DNA of 64,000 nt from NCBI GenBank assembly GCA_902791035.1, contig CADAUA010000004.1:1-64000 (forward strand), in the 5' to 3' direction. Source of the DNA: an uncultured Coriobacteriaceae bacterium. GTDB taxonomy: Bacteria > Actinomycetota > Coriobacteriia > Coriobacteriales > Atopobiaceae. The notes beneath the pieces are model-generated. The model was not told the DNA's origin and did not search any database. It saw only the letters and a list, made by a program, of their open reading frames with translations. Position numbers and translations under genes: made by a program. This document shows, piece after piece, positions 24,353-32,973 of the stretch (position 1 is the stretch's first letter; each line of letters starts with the position of its first letter).

Positions 24353-25339
24353 CTACTCCATGTCGATGCCCGGAAGCTCGGGCTTGGGGTTGCAGAGCAG
24401 GTTCGTGGGCTTCTCGAGACCCATCTTCTTGTAGAGCGCGGTGACCACGCGGTCGATCGTGGCGCGCTTGGCGATGCCCCTGCTGGCCGCCGTGGCGGTG
24501 CCGCAGGCGGACGCGAAGATAAGGGCGTCCTCGTAGGCGAAGCCATGCGTGACCGCGGCAAGGAAGCCGCCGACCATGGAGTCGCCGGCGCCGGTGGCGT
24601 TGACGAGCTTGATTCGGGCCGTGGGCACCACGTGCTCCTCGCCGTCCTCGTCCACCAGCAGCGACCCGTGGCCGCCACAGGAGATGATGACGTTGCGGGC
24701 GCCCTCCTCCTGCAGCTTGTGCGCGTAGGGCATGCACTCCTCGGGGAGCTCGGGCAGGGGGTCAACGCCGTAGATGCGGCCGACCTCGTGGTTGTTGGGC
24801 TTGATGAGGAAGGGATGCGCCGGCAGGGACTCCATGAGGAGCTGGCCCGGGGCGTCGACCACGAACTGGACGCCGCGGCCCTCCAGGCGCTTCATGATCT
24901 GGGTGTAGGTGTTCTCGGGCAGGGACTTGGGGATGGAGCCCGTGAGCACCAGGGTGTCGCCTGCCTCGATGGTATCCAGGCGATCCAGGAGCTCGTCGAT
25001 CTTCTGCTTGGGAATCTTGGGACCCATGCCGTTGACGATCGTCATGACGATGCCGTTGAGCTTTATGTTGATGCGGGTAAAGCCCTTGTCGAGCCTGACG
25101 AAGTTGCTCGCGATGCCCTTCTCCTGGAGGGTGGACACGAGGTAGTCTCCCGTAAAGCCGGCCTCGATGCCCATGGCCACGTTCACGATGTCAAGCTCGT
25201 TGAGGAGGGTGGACACGTTGATGCCGTTGCCACCACAATAGATCTCCTCCGAGGAGGACCTGTTCGTGTAGCCCATGTCGAGGGTCAGCGGGTGCATCAC
25301 ATAGTCGAGCGCAGGGTTCAACGTCATCGTGTAAATCAA
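24353..25339 (-). CDS. fruK: 1-phosphofructokinase
   Basis: This 328-residue PfkB-family kinase converts fructose 1-phosphate, the product of fructose PTS uptake, to fructose 1,6-bisphosphate. The opening LIYTMTLNPALDYV is diagnostic. The start is a TTG (25339) with AAAGGAG 7 bases upstream, since no ATG fits. GGNGINVS has Asn in place of the usual Lys of GGKG. The catalytic GAGDSMVGGF is intact near residue 250. It sits just before ptsI, a sensible pairing of fructose catabolism with the general PTS. A tagatose-6-phosphate kinase-like activity is a less likely alternative. Confidence 0.88.
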   Translation of the reverse strand: MIYTMTLNPALDYVMHPLTLDMGYTNRSSSEEIYCGGNGINVSTLLNELDIVNVAMGIEAGFTGDYLVSTLQEKGIASNFVRLDKGFTRINIKLNGIVMTIVNGMGPKIPKQKIDELLDRLDTIEAGDTLVLTGSIPKSLPENTYTQIMKRLEGRGVQFVVDAPGQLLMESLPAHPFLIKPNNHEVGRIYGVDPLPELPEECMPYAHKLQEEGARNVIISCGGHGSLLVDEDGEEHVVPTARIKLVNATGAGDSMVGGFLAAVTHGFAYEDALIFASACGTATAASRGIAKRATIDRVVTALYKKMGLEKPTNLLCNPKPELPGIDME

Positions 25340-25588
25340 CGCAAGCTCCTTTCGCAGGGTCTCCCATAGTTTGGCACAACGCGGACCCAACGGACACCAC
25401 AACCGTCAGGCTCTGCGTGACACTCCGCCATGGGGACTACGAACCCCGAACATTGCCATCATGCTTGATTGTTGACGTATCTGGGCCGTATGTGCACGTC
25501 ACCTCGGTGAACGGATTGTAATGGTCTTGTCACTTGCAGGCGGCATCGCACGGAGGTGTCGAACATGCGAGAGACGAGCCAAAGAGGA

Positions 25589-25612
25589 GCGGCCGGGTGT
25601 GGACCCGGCCGC
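25589..25612. terminator. Hairpin downstream of tRNA-Arg
   Basis: GCGGCCGGGT-GTGG-ACCCGGCCGC is a perfect 10-bp stem ending about 8 bases past the CCA of tRNA-Arg. The T-run is weak (TCCTCTTT on the minus strand). Confidence 0.6.
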
Positions 25613-25622
25613 GAGGAATTGG

Positions 25623-25696
25623 TGCTCCCTAGGCGATTCGAACGCCTGACCGGCGGTTTAGAAGACCGATGCTCTATCCAGCTGAGCTAAGGGAGC
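25623..25696 (-). tRNA. tRNA-Arg (TCT)
   Basis: The cloverleaf is complete: acceptor GCTCCCT/AGGGAGC, D-loop AGCTCAGCTGGATAGAGC, anticodon loop CTTCTAA (anticodon TCT), T-arm GGCG-TTCGAAT-CGCC, discriminator A with encoded CCA at 25620-25622. Confidence 0.97.
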
Positions 25697-25728
25697 CTAT
25701 GTGGTGCCCCTTGGGGCAGGCAATCATT

Positions 25729-26325
25729 CTAGCGCAGGTCGCCATGCGGCAGGGCGAGGACGCCGGCCACGGTCTTGGCATCCTGTATGCAGCCGCAGCG
25801 GATGGCCGCCCGCACGTCCGCGAGCAGCAGCCACACCGCGTCCACGAACTCCCCCTCGTCGGGAGCCGCCGGTCCCTGCGAGAGCCCTGTGGCCAGGAAG
25901 ACCTCCGTGTGCTCGTCCGTGAAGCCCGGGGACCCCAGGGTCGTGAGCAGGGGCTCCAGCCGCGCGGCCACGAGGCCCGTCTCCTCCATGAGCTCACGCG
26001 CGGCGCAGGAGGCGCCCGCCTCCCCCGGCTCCAGCTTGCCAGCGGGAATCTCCAGCGTCATGCGGCCCTGTGCCACCCGATACTGGCGCACGAGGCACAC
26101 GCGACCGTCCCTCACGGCCACCACGGCCGCTCCCCCGTGATGCCGCACCACCTCCCGGTAGCCATGGCTCCCGTCGGGCAGCTCCACGTCCAACGTCTGG
26201 ACTGAGAAGATCCGCCCCTGCCACTCCTCGTTGCAGGTGCAGACCCGTTCCGTGAGATTGCTGCCCGACTCTAGGGCGTGCCGGACCGGACCCGGTGCCT
26301 GCTCGAGCGAATCGTCCCATCCCAT
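25729..26325 (-). CDS. NUDIX hydrolase, ADP-ribose pyrophosphatase-like
   Basis: This 198-residue protein has the Nudix box GKLEPGEAGASCAARELMEETG, with the catalytic RELMEE core at about residue 110, and the VRQYR segment before it that is typical of ADP-ribose pyrophosphatases. A C-terminal DAKT-containing helix completes the fold. It is predicted to hydrolyse ADP-ribose or related nucleotide sugars in the cytosol. The ATG at 26325 follows GAGGAGG by 5 bases; upstream extension runs through a tRNA and is not real. It lies between tRNA-Lys and tRNA-Arg, all on the minus strand. Confidence 0.9.
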   Translation of the reverse strand: MGWDDSLEQAPGPVRHALESGSNLTERVCTCNEEWQGRIFSVQTLDVELPDGSHGYREVVRHHGGAAVVAVRDGRVCLVRQYRVAQGRMTLEIPAGKLEPGEAGASCAARELMEETGLVAARLEPLLTTLGSPGFTDEHTEVFLATGLSQGPAAPDEGEFVDAVWLLLADVRAAIRCGCIQDAKTVAGVLALPHGDLR

Positions 26326-26402
26326 GGCTGCCTCCTCACGACCCAAACCCACACGTACGAAAAGAGCCGGACAACAAGTGCCCGGCTCTGACTCTGCGAT
26401 GG

Positions 26403-26475
26403 TGCACCGGCAGGGGTTCGAACCCTGGACCTTGGGATTAAGAGTCCCCTGCTCTACCAGCTGAGCTACCGGTGC
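26403..26475 (-). tRNA. tRNA-Lys (CTT)
   Basis: Acceptor GCACCGG/CCGGTGC, D-arm AGCTCAGCTGGTAGAGC, anticodon loop CTCTTAA (CTT), T-arm CAGGG-TTCGAAC-CCCTG, discriminator A with encoded CCA at 26400-26402. Confidence 0.97.
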
Positions 26476-26491
26476 ATATTCGGTTGGATGG

Positions 26492-26565
26492 GGTGGGTAG
26501 AGGGGCTCGAACCCTCGACCTACGGAGCCACGGTCCGTCGCTCTGCCAACTGAGCTACACCCACC
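26492..26565 (-). tRNA. tRNA-His (GTG)
   Basis: Acceptor GTGGGTG/TACCCAC with the extra 5' G (26565) and the C73 discriminator that mark tRNA-His. The anticodon loop CCGTGGC gives GTG; the T-arm is GAGGG-TTCGAGC-CCCTC; CCA is encoded at 26489-26491. Confidence 0.97.
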
Positions 26566-26654
26566 ATCTGGCCCACCTCTGAAGCGCTTGATTATTATGT
26601 CCCAACTTCCTAGGAATGCAAGTGGGAATTTGAAAAAAAGTTTGGCTACCCAAG

Positions 26655-26685
26655 AAAAGCCCCACCGCGCGCCGGCACGGTGGGG
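26655..26685 (-). terminator. Intrinsic terminator of asd
   Basis: On the minus strand CCCCACCG...CGGTGGGG is followed by CTTTTCTT, 14 bases after the asd stop codon. Confidence 0.85.
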
Positions 26686-26698
26686 TCCGTCTTCCCAG

Positions 26699-27712
26699 CT
26701 AGAGCAGGTACTCCGCAATCTGGACGGCGTTCGTGGCCGCACCCTTGCGGATCTGGTCGCCGCAGCACCAGAAGGTGAGGGCGCTCACGCCGTCGGGCGC
26801 GGACATGTCGCGCCGGATGCGGCCCACGTAGACCAGGTCCTGGTCTGAGGTGTCGAGCGGCATGGGATAGCGGAGGTTTGCCGGGTCGTCCACGACCTTC
26901 ACACCGGGGGCCGCGGCCAGGACCTCGCGGGCCTCGTCGGGCGTGATGGGCCGCTCGAACTCGGCCGTGATGGACTCCGAGTGTGACCGCATGACGGGCA
27001 CGCGCACGCAGGTGCAGTTGACGCGCACGTCGGGCAGGTGCATGATCTTGCGCCCCTCGTTGAGCATCTTGAGCTCCTCGGAGGTGTAGGCCTCGTCCTT
27101 GAACCCACCGATCTGCGGGATCAGGTTTGCCGCCAGCTGGTAGGCGAAGGGCGAGGTCTCCCCCATCTCGCCGCCATTGGCCACGACGCCCATCTCGCGC
27201 TGGAGCTCCGTAAGGCCCGGCATGCCGGCTCCCGAGGCCGCCTGGTAGGTCGACACGATGAGACGCCTGAGCCCGGCAAGCTTGTGGAGCGGCCAGGTGG
27301 GCACGAGCCCGATGATGGTCGCGCAGTTGGGGTTGGCAATGATGTTGCGGGGATGGTCCGCGATGTCGCCCGGGTTTATCTCCGGAATCACCAGCGGCAC
27401 GTCGGGATCCAGTCGGAAGGCGTGGGAGTTGTCCACGCACACGGCCCCGCGGGCCGCCGCCTCGGGCAGGAGCGCCTTGGCAATCCCGTCGCCTGCCGCC
27501 CCCAGAACGATGTCCACGCCCTCGAAGGCCTCCGGCCTCGCCTCGGCGACATCCACCTCCTGGCCCCGGAAGGAGACCTTCTTGCCCACCGAGCGCGCCG
27601 ACGCCAGCGGCACCAGACGCGCCACCGGGAAGTCACGCTCCTCCAGGCACTGGATCATCTGCGTGCCCACGACGCCCGTGGCACCGAGTATTGCTACGAC
27701 CTTGTCGCTCAT
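26699..27712 (-). CDS. asd: Aspartate-semialdehyde dehydrogenase
   Basis: The 337-residue enzyme reduces aspartyl phosphate to aspartate semialdehyde with NADPH, the second step of the lysine/threonine/methionine pathway and of diaminopimelate synthesis. It has the Rossmann loop GATGVVGTQM at residues 10-19, the nucleophile Cys in IIANPNCATI (about 130), and the substrate-binding RVPVMRSHS with catalytic His. It directly follows the aspartokinase gene (27750-29072), as expected for an operon. Full length for the family. Confidence 0.96.
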   Translation of the reverse strand: MSDKVVAILGATGVVGTQMIQCLEERDFPVARLVPLASARSVGKKVSFRGQEVDVAEARPEAFEGVDIVLGAAGDGIAKALLPEAAARGAVCVDNSHAFRLDPDVPLVIPEINPGDIADHPRNIIANPNCATIIGLVPTWPLHKLAGLRRLIVSTYQAASGAGMPGLTELQREMGVVANGGEMGETSPFAYQLAANLIPQIGGFKDEAYTSEELKMLNEGRKIMHLPDVRVNCTCVRVPVMRSHSESITAEFERPITPDEAREVLAAAPGVKVVDDPANLRYPMPLDTSDQDLVYVGRIRRDMSAPDGVSALTFWCCGDQIRKGAATNAVQIAEYLL

Positions 27713-27749
27713 GCCTGCCCCCTGTAGCTCCCTGTCCTCGTATGCGACG

Positions 27750-29072
27750 CTAGACGAGCTCGTCGCGCACGAAGCTCTCGTAGATGACCTTGATGGCGCG
27801 CTCGAAGTCCGAGGAGTCCACGCCCAGGATGATGGAGATCTCCTCCGAGCTCTGGGTGATCATGCGGATGTTGATGCCGGCGTTGCCCAGGGCGCCGAAG
27901 ATCTTGCCCGAGGTGCCCGAGCGCTTGGACATGTTTCGGCCCACCACGGAGATGAGGGCCAGGTTGTCCACCATGGTGATGTCGTCGGGCTTGAGCTCGC
28001 GGCGGATGTCGGCCACGATGGAGTAGATCTTGTCCTTCACGTCGGATGCCTGCACCACCACGCCGAAGGAGTCCACGCCCGTGGGGATGTGCTCGATGGA
28101 CACGCCGTAGCGCTCGAAGATGGAGAGGGCCCGGCTCACGATGCCCACCTCGTTGGACATGTGGGCCTTCTTCACGTGGACGGCCAGGAAGTCCCGCTTG
28201 CCCGCGATGCCGGTGATCAGGTGCTCGTCCTGGCCCTCGGTCGCCGTCTCGCGGATGGTGGTGCCGGCGTCCTGCGGCCGATTGGTGTTCTTTATCTGGA
28301 TGGGGATGTTGACCTCGCGCACGGGGAAGATGGCCTCCTCCTGCAGGACCGAGGCGCCCATGTAGGAGAGCTCGCGCATCTCGTCGAAGGTGATGCGGCG
28401 GATGGAGCGGGGGTTCTCCACGATGCGGGGGTCGGCCGAGAGGAAGCCCGAGACGTCCGTCCAGTTCTCGTAGAGGTCGGCGTTGATGCAGCGGGCGGCG
28501 ATGGCGCCCGTGATGTCCCCACCGCCGCGCTGGAAGAGCCTGATGGCGCCGTCCACGGTGGCGCCGTAGAAGCCGGGCAGGACGAAGGCGCCGTTGCGGA
28601 CCACGACCTCGCGCAGGCGGGATGCCGTGCGCTCCATGTCCACCGTGCCGTCGTGGTGGAAGACCATGACGTCGGCCGCGTCCACGAAGGGCAGGCCCAG
28701 GTACTCGGCCAGCAGCTGTGCCGTGAACCACTCGCCGCGGCTCACGATGTACTCGGGCGAGTGCTTCTTTATGTTTGCGGAGAAGGCCTCGAACTTCTCG
28801 GAGATGGGATACTTGAGCCCCAGCTCCTGGGCCAGCTCCACGTAGCGCGCCTCGATGTCCTGGAGGAGCGAGGTGCAGTCCACGTGGTACTTGATGTGGG
28901 CGTTCACGAGAAGGAGCAGGTCGGTGATCTTGTTGTCGCCCGAGAAGCGCTTGCCCATGGCGGAGACCACCACGAACTTGCGGTCCGGGTCCGCGTCGAT
29001 GATTGCCTTGACCTTGCGGAACTGCTCGGCCGAGGCCACGCTGGAACCGCCGAACTTGCAGATCTTGATCAT
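27750..29072 (-). CDS. lysC: Aspartate kinase
   Basis: The 440-residue enzyme phosphorylates aspartate, the committed step of the aspartate family. The kinase domain opens with MIKICKFGGSSVASAEQF. Further on are VVSAMGKR, then a nucleotide loop LFQRGGGDITG, where Ser of the usual GRGGSD is replaced by Gly, and SADPRIV. The C-terminal third carries two ACT repeats (VGIVSRALSIFERYGVSIEH; LISVVGRNMSKRSGTSGKIF), so feedback control by lysine or threonine is likely. It lies between hom and asd. The start at 29072 fixes the conserved MxxVxKFGGSS opening. The paralogue name (lysC versus thrA-type) cannot be settled from sequence alone. Confidence 0.92.
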   Translation of the reverse strand: MIKICKFGGSSVASAEQFRKVKAIIDADPDRKFVVVSAMGKRFSGDNKITDLLLLVNAHIKYHVDCTSLLQDIEARYVELAQELGLKYPISEKFEAFSANIKKHSPEYIVSRGEWFTAQLLAEYLGLPFVDAADVMVFHHDGTVDMERTASRLREVVVRNGAFVLPGFYGATVDGAIRLFQRGGGDITGAIAARCINADLYENWTDVSGFLSADPRIVENPRSIRRITFDEMRELSYMGASVLQEEAIFPVREVNIPIQIKNTNRPQDAGTTIRETATEGQDEHLITGIAGKRDFLAVHVKKAHMSNEVGIVSRALSIFERYGVSIEHIPTGVDSFGVVVQASDVKDKIYSIVADIRRELKPDDITMVDNLALISVVGRNMSKRSGTSGKIFGALGNAGINIRMITQSSEEISIILGVDSSDFERAIKVIYESFVRDELV

Positions 29073-29088
29073 GTGTGGTCTTGCCTTC

Positions 29089-30210
29089 CTAGACGAGTGC
29101 TGCCATGAAGCTGGAGGGATCCTCGGCGAGGGCCCTCTGGAAGAGCTCGCGCGCCGCCGCCGCCGTGATGCCCCGCACCAGGCAGGCGCCCGGCTCATAG
29201 AAGGTGGAGCCCCCCACGCGCGCCTTGGTGCGGTAGACGTAGTCTCCCGTGAGAAGGGCCGGGTCGTAGGTCAGGCCTGCGGCAAAGCGGTAGGTCATGT
29301 CACGGCCCTCGGCCACGTCGAGCACGTCCTGCACGATGGCGTTGCCCGTGGGCAGCGACCCTGCCCCCTGCCCGTAGAACTTGAGCTCGCCGATGGTCTG
29401 TCCCACGAGGGTCACGAGGTTGAAGTTCGTGGGGACGTTTGCCTCGAGCGTCGTGGTTGGCAGGGCCACCGGCTCCACCGCCACGGCGTAGCGGCCTTCG
29501 CGCTGGACGCCGCGGCCCAGGAGCTTGACCGTGAGGCCCCGGGAGCCAAAGAGATCCAGATCGTACTTGGTGAGGGTGCGGATGCCCGTGACCGGCAGGT
29601 CCTGCGTGCAGGCCACGTCGAAGGCCACCGAGGCCGTGATGATGGTCTTGTTGCGCACGTCGATGCCGTCGATGTCGGCCGAGGGATCGCGCTCCGCATA
29701 GCCCATCTCCTGGGCCTTGGAGAGGACCTCGGCGAAGTCCGAGCCGTCCTTGAGCATGCTGTAGACGATGTAGTTGGTCGTGCCGTTCATGATGCCCTGG
29801 AAGGACTGGACGTCGTCGATGCGGCGGGCCTTGGCGATGCTCGCGATCCAGGGGATGCCGCCACCCACCGAGGCCTCGATGAGGAGCTTGGCCCCGGAAC
29901 GTTCGGCCTTCTGGGCAAACTCGGCGAAGTGGGCGGCAACGACGGCCTTGTTTGACGTGACCACGGACTTGCCCGCGTCCAACGCCTGACAGATGAAGGT
30001 GTGGGCTGGCTCCACGCCGCCCATGCACTCCACCACGACCTCGATGGCGGGATCGGCCAGGATGTCATCGTAGCTTGCGGTCATACGGGGGTCGGTAAGG
30101 CGGTCGGGCAGCTCGAGGATGCGTGCGACCTCGAGGGACGGCACGCGCTCGGCGATGATCTGGTCCACGCCGCGCCCCACCGTTCCGTGTCCGAGGATGG
30201 CAATCTTCAT
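29089..30210 (-). CDS. hom: Homoserine dehydrogenase, apparently without ACT domain
   Basis: The enzyme has about 373 residues and reduces aspartate semialdehyde to homoserine, the branch point to threonine and methionine. It shows the NAD(P)-binding MKIAILGHGTVGRG, SNKAVVA, the substrate segment GIMNGTTNYI, and the catalytic Asp/Lys region SADIDGIDVRNKT. Most bacterial Hom proteins are about 430 residues with a C-terminal ACT domain. This one ends after about 370 and only a short tail follows the substrate domain, so feedback inhibition by threonine may be absent or work differently. It is 16 bp upstream of the aspartokinase gene. The start is inferred from the conserved opening. Confidence 0.92.
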   Translation of the reverse strand: MKIAILGHGTVGRGVDQIIAERVPSLEVARILELPDRLTDPRMTASYDDILADPAIEVVVECMGGVEPAHTFICQALDAGKSVVTSNKAVVAAHFAEFAQKAERSGAKLLIEASVGGGIPWIASIAKARRIDDVQSFQGIMNGTTNYIVYSMLKDGSDFAEVLSKAQEMGYAERDPSADIDGIDVRNKTIITASVAFDVACTQDLPVTGIRTLTKYDLDLFGSRGLTVKLLGRGVQREGRYAVAVEPVALPTTTLEANVPTNFNLVTLVGQTIGELKFYGQGAGSLPTGNAIVQDVLDVAEGRDMTYRFAAGLTYDPALLTGDYVYRTKARVGGSTFYEPGACLVRGITAAAARELFQRALAEDPSSFMAALV

Positions 30211-30308
30211 CTGGTTCCTTTCAAACGTGTGACGCCGACGTGTCCTAAGACCGTTCGCCGCTATCATAGCTGCAGTTGGCTCATGCACCCGTCGAGCAAG
30301 GAGCGCAA

Positions 30309-31793
30309 GTGTCACATTTCTATCACAGCACCCGGAACGGCAGCGATGTCGTAACAAGCAAGCAAGCAATACTGCAGGGCCTGGCCCCCGACGGCGGGCT
30401 CTTCGTGACGGACGCGCTTGGCGAGCGCAAGCTCGACCTGGGGCGCGTGGCAGGCCAGGACTTCCATGCCAACGCCCGCATGGTGCTGGGCGAGCTCCTG
30501 GACGACTACTCCGCCGAGGAGCTCTCCGAGAGCGTGGCCGCGGCCTACGGCGCCCAGTGGGACACGCCGGCCGTGACCCCCGTGACCCAGCTGGGCGACT
30601 CCTGGCTCCTCGAGCTCTACCACGGCCCCACCTGCGCCTTCAAGGACGTGGCGCTCCAGATGCTGCCCCAGCTCATGAGCCGGGCGCGCAAGGGCGACGG
30701 CCGCAACGTCATGATCGTGACCGCCACCTCCGGCGACACGGGCAAGGCTGCCCTCGACGGCTTTGCCGACGTGGAGGGCACCGGCGTGTGCGTCTTCTAC
30801 CCCTGGGGCAAGGTCTCGGACATCCAGCACCTGCAGATGGTCACCCAGAAGGGCTACAACGTGGCCGTCTGCGGCATCCGGGGCAACTTCGACGACGCGC
30901 AGACCGAGGTCAAGCAGATCTTTGCCGACGAGCCCCTGGCCGAGCGCCTGGCCGCCCGCAACGTCGTACTCTCCTCCGCCAACTCCATCAACGTGGGCCG
31001 GCTGGCCCCTCAGGTCACCTACTACTTCGACGCCTATGCCCAGCTGGTGCGGTCGGGTGCGGTGGGTCTGGGCGCCCCGGTGGAGTTCTGCGTGCCCACG
31101 GGCAACTTCGGCGACGTGCTGGCAGGCTACTTTGCCAAGTGCCTGGGCCTCCCCGTGGCGCGGCTGATCGTGGCCAGCAACGCGAACAACGTGCTCACGG
31201 ACTTCATCACCACCGGCACCTACGACAGGCGCCGCCCCTTCGTCAAGACCATCTCGCCCTCCATGGACATCCTCGTGTCGTCCAACCTTGAGCGCCTGCT
31301 CTACTATGCGAGCGATGGCGACTGCGAGCTCGTGGCCTCCCTCATGGCAGACCTTGCGGACAAGGGCTGCTACACCGTGCCCGCCGCGCTTAAGGCCAGG
31401 ATCGGCGAGACCTTCTCGTGTGGCTTTGCCGACGACGGCCGCACCCGCGCCACGATCCGCTCTGCCTGGGAGGACCAGCACAAGCTCGTGGACCCCCACA
31501 CCGCGGTGGCCCTCAGCGTGAGCGCCGACCAGCCTGCAGCGGGGGTGCCGCGCGTGTGCCTCTCCACCGCCTCGCCCTACAAGTTCTGCTCCGACGTGCT
31601 GGGCGCCCTGGGCGTGGACACGTCCGGCATGAACGGATTCGCCTGCATGGACGCCCTCGCCCACCTCACCGGCACCGAGGCCCCGCGCCAGCTCTCCAGC
31701 CTGCGCGAGTCCGAGCTCCTGCACGACGACGTCTGCGACACCGACAGGATGCCCGGCTTCGTGGAGTCCGTGTGCGCGAGGGTCTTCCTGTGA
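30309..31793 (+). CDS. thrC: Threonine synthase
   Basis: This 494-residue PLP enzyme turns O-phosphohomoserine into threonine. It has the YHSTR opening, the PLP lysine in HGPTCAFKDVALQ (about residue 110), the phosphate-binding TSGDTGKAAL and VPTGNFGDVLAGY. The start is a GTG (30309) with AAGGAG 5 bases upstream; an upstream ATG at 30276 lacks a site. It is divergent from hom, about 100 bp apart, and overlaps thrB by 4 bp. The divergent pair hom/thrC implies a shared regulatory region at 30211-30308. Confidence 0.96.
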   Translation: MSHFYHSTRNGSDVVTSKQAILQGLAPDGGLFVTDALGERKLDLGRVAGQDFHANARMVLGELLDDYSAEELSESVAAAYGAQWDTPAVTPVTQLGDSWLLELYHGPTCAFKDVALQMLPQLMSRARKGDGRNVMIVTATSGDTGKAALDGFADVEGTGVCVFYPWGKVSDIQHLQMVTQKGYNVAVCGIRGNFDDAQTEVKQIFADEPLAERLAARNVVLSSANSINVGRLAPQVTYYFDAYAQLVRSGAVGLGAPVEFCVPTGNFGDVLAGYFAKCLGLPVARLIVASNANNVLTDFITTGTYDRRRPFVKTISPSMDILVSSNLERLLYYASDGDCELVASLMADLADKGCYTVPAALKARIGETFSCGFADDGRTRATIRSAWEDQHKLVDPHTAVALSVSADQPAAGVPRVCLSTASPYKFCSDVLGALGVDTSGMNGFACMDALAHLTGTEAPRQLSSLRESELLHDDVCDTDRMPGFVESVCARVFL

Positions 31794-32737
31794 CGGCGGG
31801 GACGCGCGAAGCCGCCGGGCCCGAGGTGGCTGGCGAGAAGCACGGTGCCTTCGTGGTCGAGGTGCCCGCCACCTCGGCGAACGTGGGCGTGGGCTTCGAC
31901 TGCCTGGGACTGGCGCTCGACCTCGTGGCGCGCTTCCGCTTCGAGCCGGCGGACGCCCTTCTCATCGACGGCTGCCTGGAGAAGTTCCGCGGGGAGGACA
32001 ACCTCGTGTGGACGAGCTACCTGGAGGCCTGCCGGCGCATGTACACGAGGCCGTGCCCGCTCCACATAACCATCGACTCCCCCATCCCGCTCTCGGGCGG
32101 GCTGGGGTCCAGCTCCGCCTGCGTGGTGGCCGGCGTGGTGGCAGCGCAGGTCCTGCACGGTAATGGGTTGTGTGCGGCAGCCGCGCTGGACGTGGCCTGC
32201 GCGCTCGAGGGACACCCCGACAACGTGGCGCCGGCACTCATGGGCGGGCTCGTGAGCTCCTACGTGGACGGCCATCGCACGCACTCGGTGCGCTTCGACG
32301 TGTCGCCGCGCTGGAGCTTCGTGGCAATTGCGCCTCCATACGAGGTGCGCACGGCCGATGCCCGCAAGGTCATGCCCAAGGAGGTCTCCACCTCCACCTG
32401 CGTGTGGCAGATGGGACACCTGGTGGCCACAGTCCACGCACTGGAGTCGGGCGACGCCGACCTTCTCACCACCAGCTGCCAAGACCTCCTCCACGAGCCC
32501 TACCGGTCGGCGCTCATCGCGGACTACGAACCGCTGCGGCGCACAGCGCTTGCCGCTGGCGCCACGGCCTACGTGATCAGCGGGTCCGGGTCCACCATGC
32601 TCGCCATCTGCGAGAGCCCGGAGCTGGCCGCACGCGTGGCTGCCGCCGTCCAGGGCATGGTTGAGAACCACATCGAGGGCCTTTGGGTGCGGGTGCTCGG
32701 GGCGCGGACCCAAGGGGCCGTGGTGGTGGAAGGCTAG
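31790..32737 (+). CDS. thrB: Homoserine kinase
   Basis: This 315-residue GHMP kinase phosphorylates homoserine for the threonine synthase encoded just upstream. The GTG start overlaps the thrC stop as GTGA, showing translational coupling. Motifs are VPATSANVGVGFDCLGLAL (N-terminal GHMP box) and the ATP loop PLSGGLGSSSACVVAGV. GSGSTMLAI near the C-terminus is the third GHMP motif. The N-terminus has about 18 extra residues before VEVPATSANVG. It is the last gene of the thrC-thrB unit and is followed by two large palindromes. Confidence 0.95.
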   Translation: MTAGTREAAGPEVAGEKHGAFVVEVPATSANVGVGFDCLGLALDLVARFRFEPADALLIDGCLEKFRGEDNLVWTSYLEACRRMYTRPCPLHITIDSPIPLSGGLGSSSACVVAGVVAAQVLHGNGLCAAAALDVACALEGHPDNVAPALMGGLVSSYVDGHRTHSVRFDVSPRWSFVAIAPPYEVRTADARKVMPKEVSTSTCVWQMGHLVATVHALESGDADLLTTSCQDLLHEPYRSALIADYEPLRRTALAAGATAYVISGSGSTMLAICESPELAARVAAAVQGMVENHIEGLWVRVLGARTQGAVVVEG

Positions 32738-32772
32738 TTCTCTTCATCCGATGTCGCGGTCGTCGGTTCGGC

Positions 32773-32818
32773 ACACGAGGCACCTGCAAGTGACACGTCA
32801 GTTGCAGGTGCCTCGTGT
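32773..32818. repeat. Palindrome E1, 17-bp arms
   Basis: ACACGAGGCACCTGCAA (32773-32789) pairs perfectly with 32802-32818 around a 12-base loop that contains GTGACACGTCA. It lies 36 bases after the thrB stop codon. It may act as a terminator, but no T-run follows. Confidence 0.85.
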
Positions 32819-32880
32819 TAGGAGATCCGAGAATGAGCAAGCCATCTACCTGCGCTTTTGCAATCGCCACCCAAACCACA

Positions 32881-32914
32881 CCCACCTGCAAGTGACATGT
32901 CACTTGCAGGTGGG
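32881..32914. repeat. Perfect 34-bp palindrome E2
   Basis: CCCACCTGCAAGTGACA meets its exact complement with no loop at all. The core TGACATGTCA and the CACCTGCAA flanks are shared with E1 60 bases away. It sits between convergent thrB and livF. Confidence 0.9.
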
Positions 32915-32973
32915 TCCTCAGACGGTGACAAGGGGTCAGACCCCAAGCAGGCAGACCCCCGGTCGGGTCAGGT

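Noticed and set aside
22548-24737. An N-terminal extension of ptsI to 729 residues
   Set aside because: The upstream part overlaps fruK out of frame and has the composition of a shadow frame. Enzyme I is normally about 570 residues.
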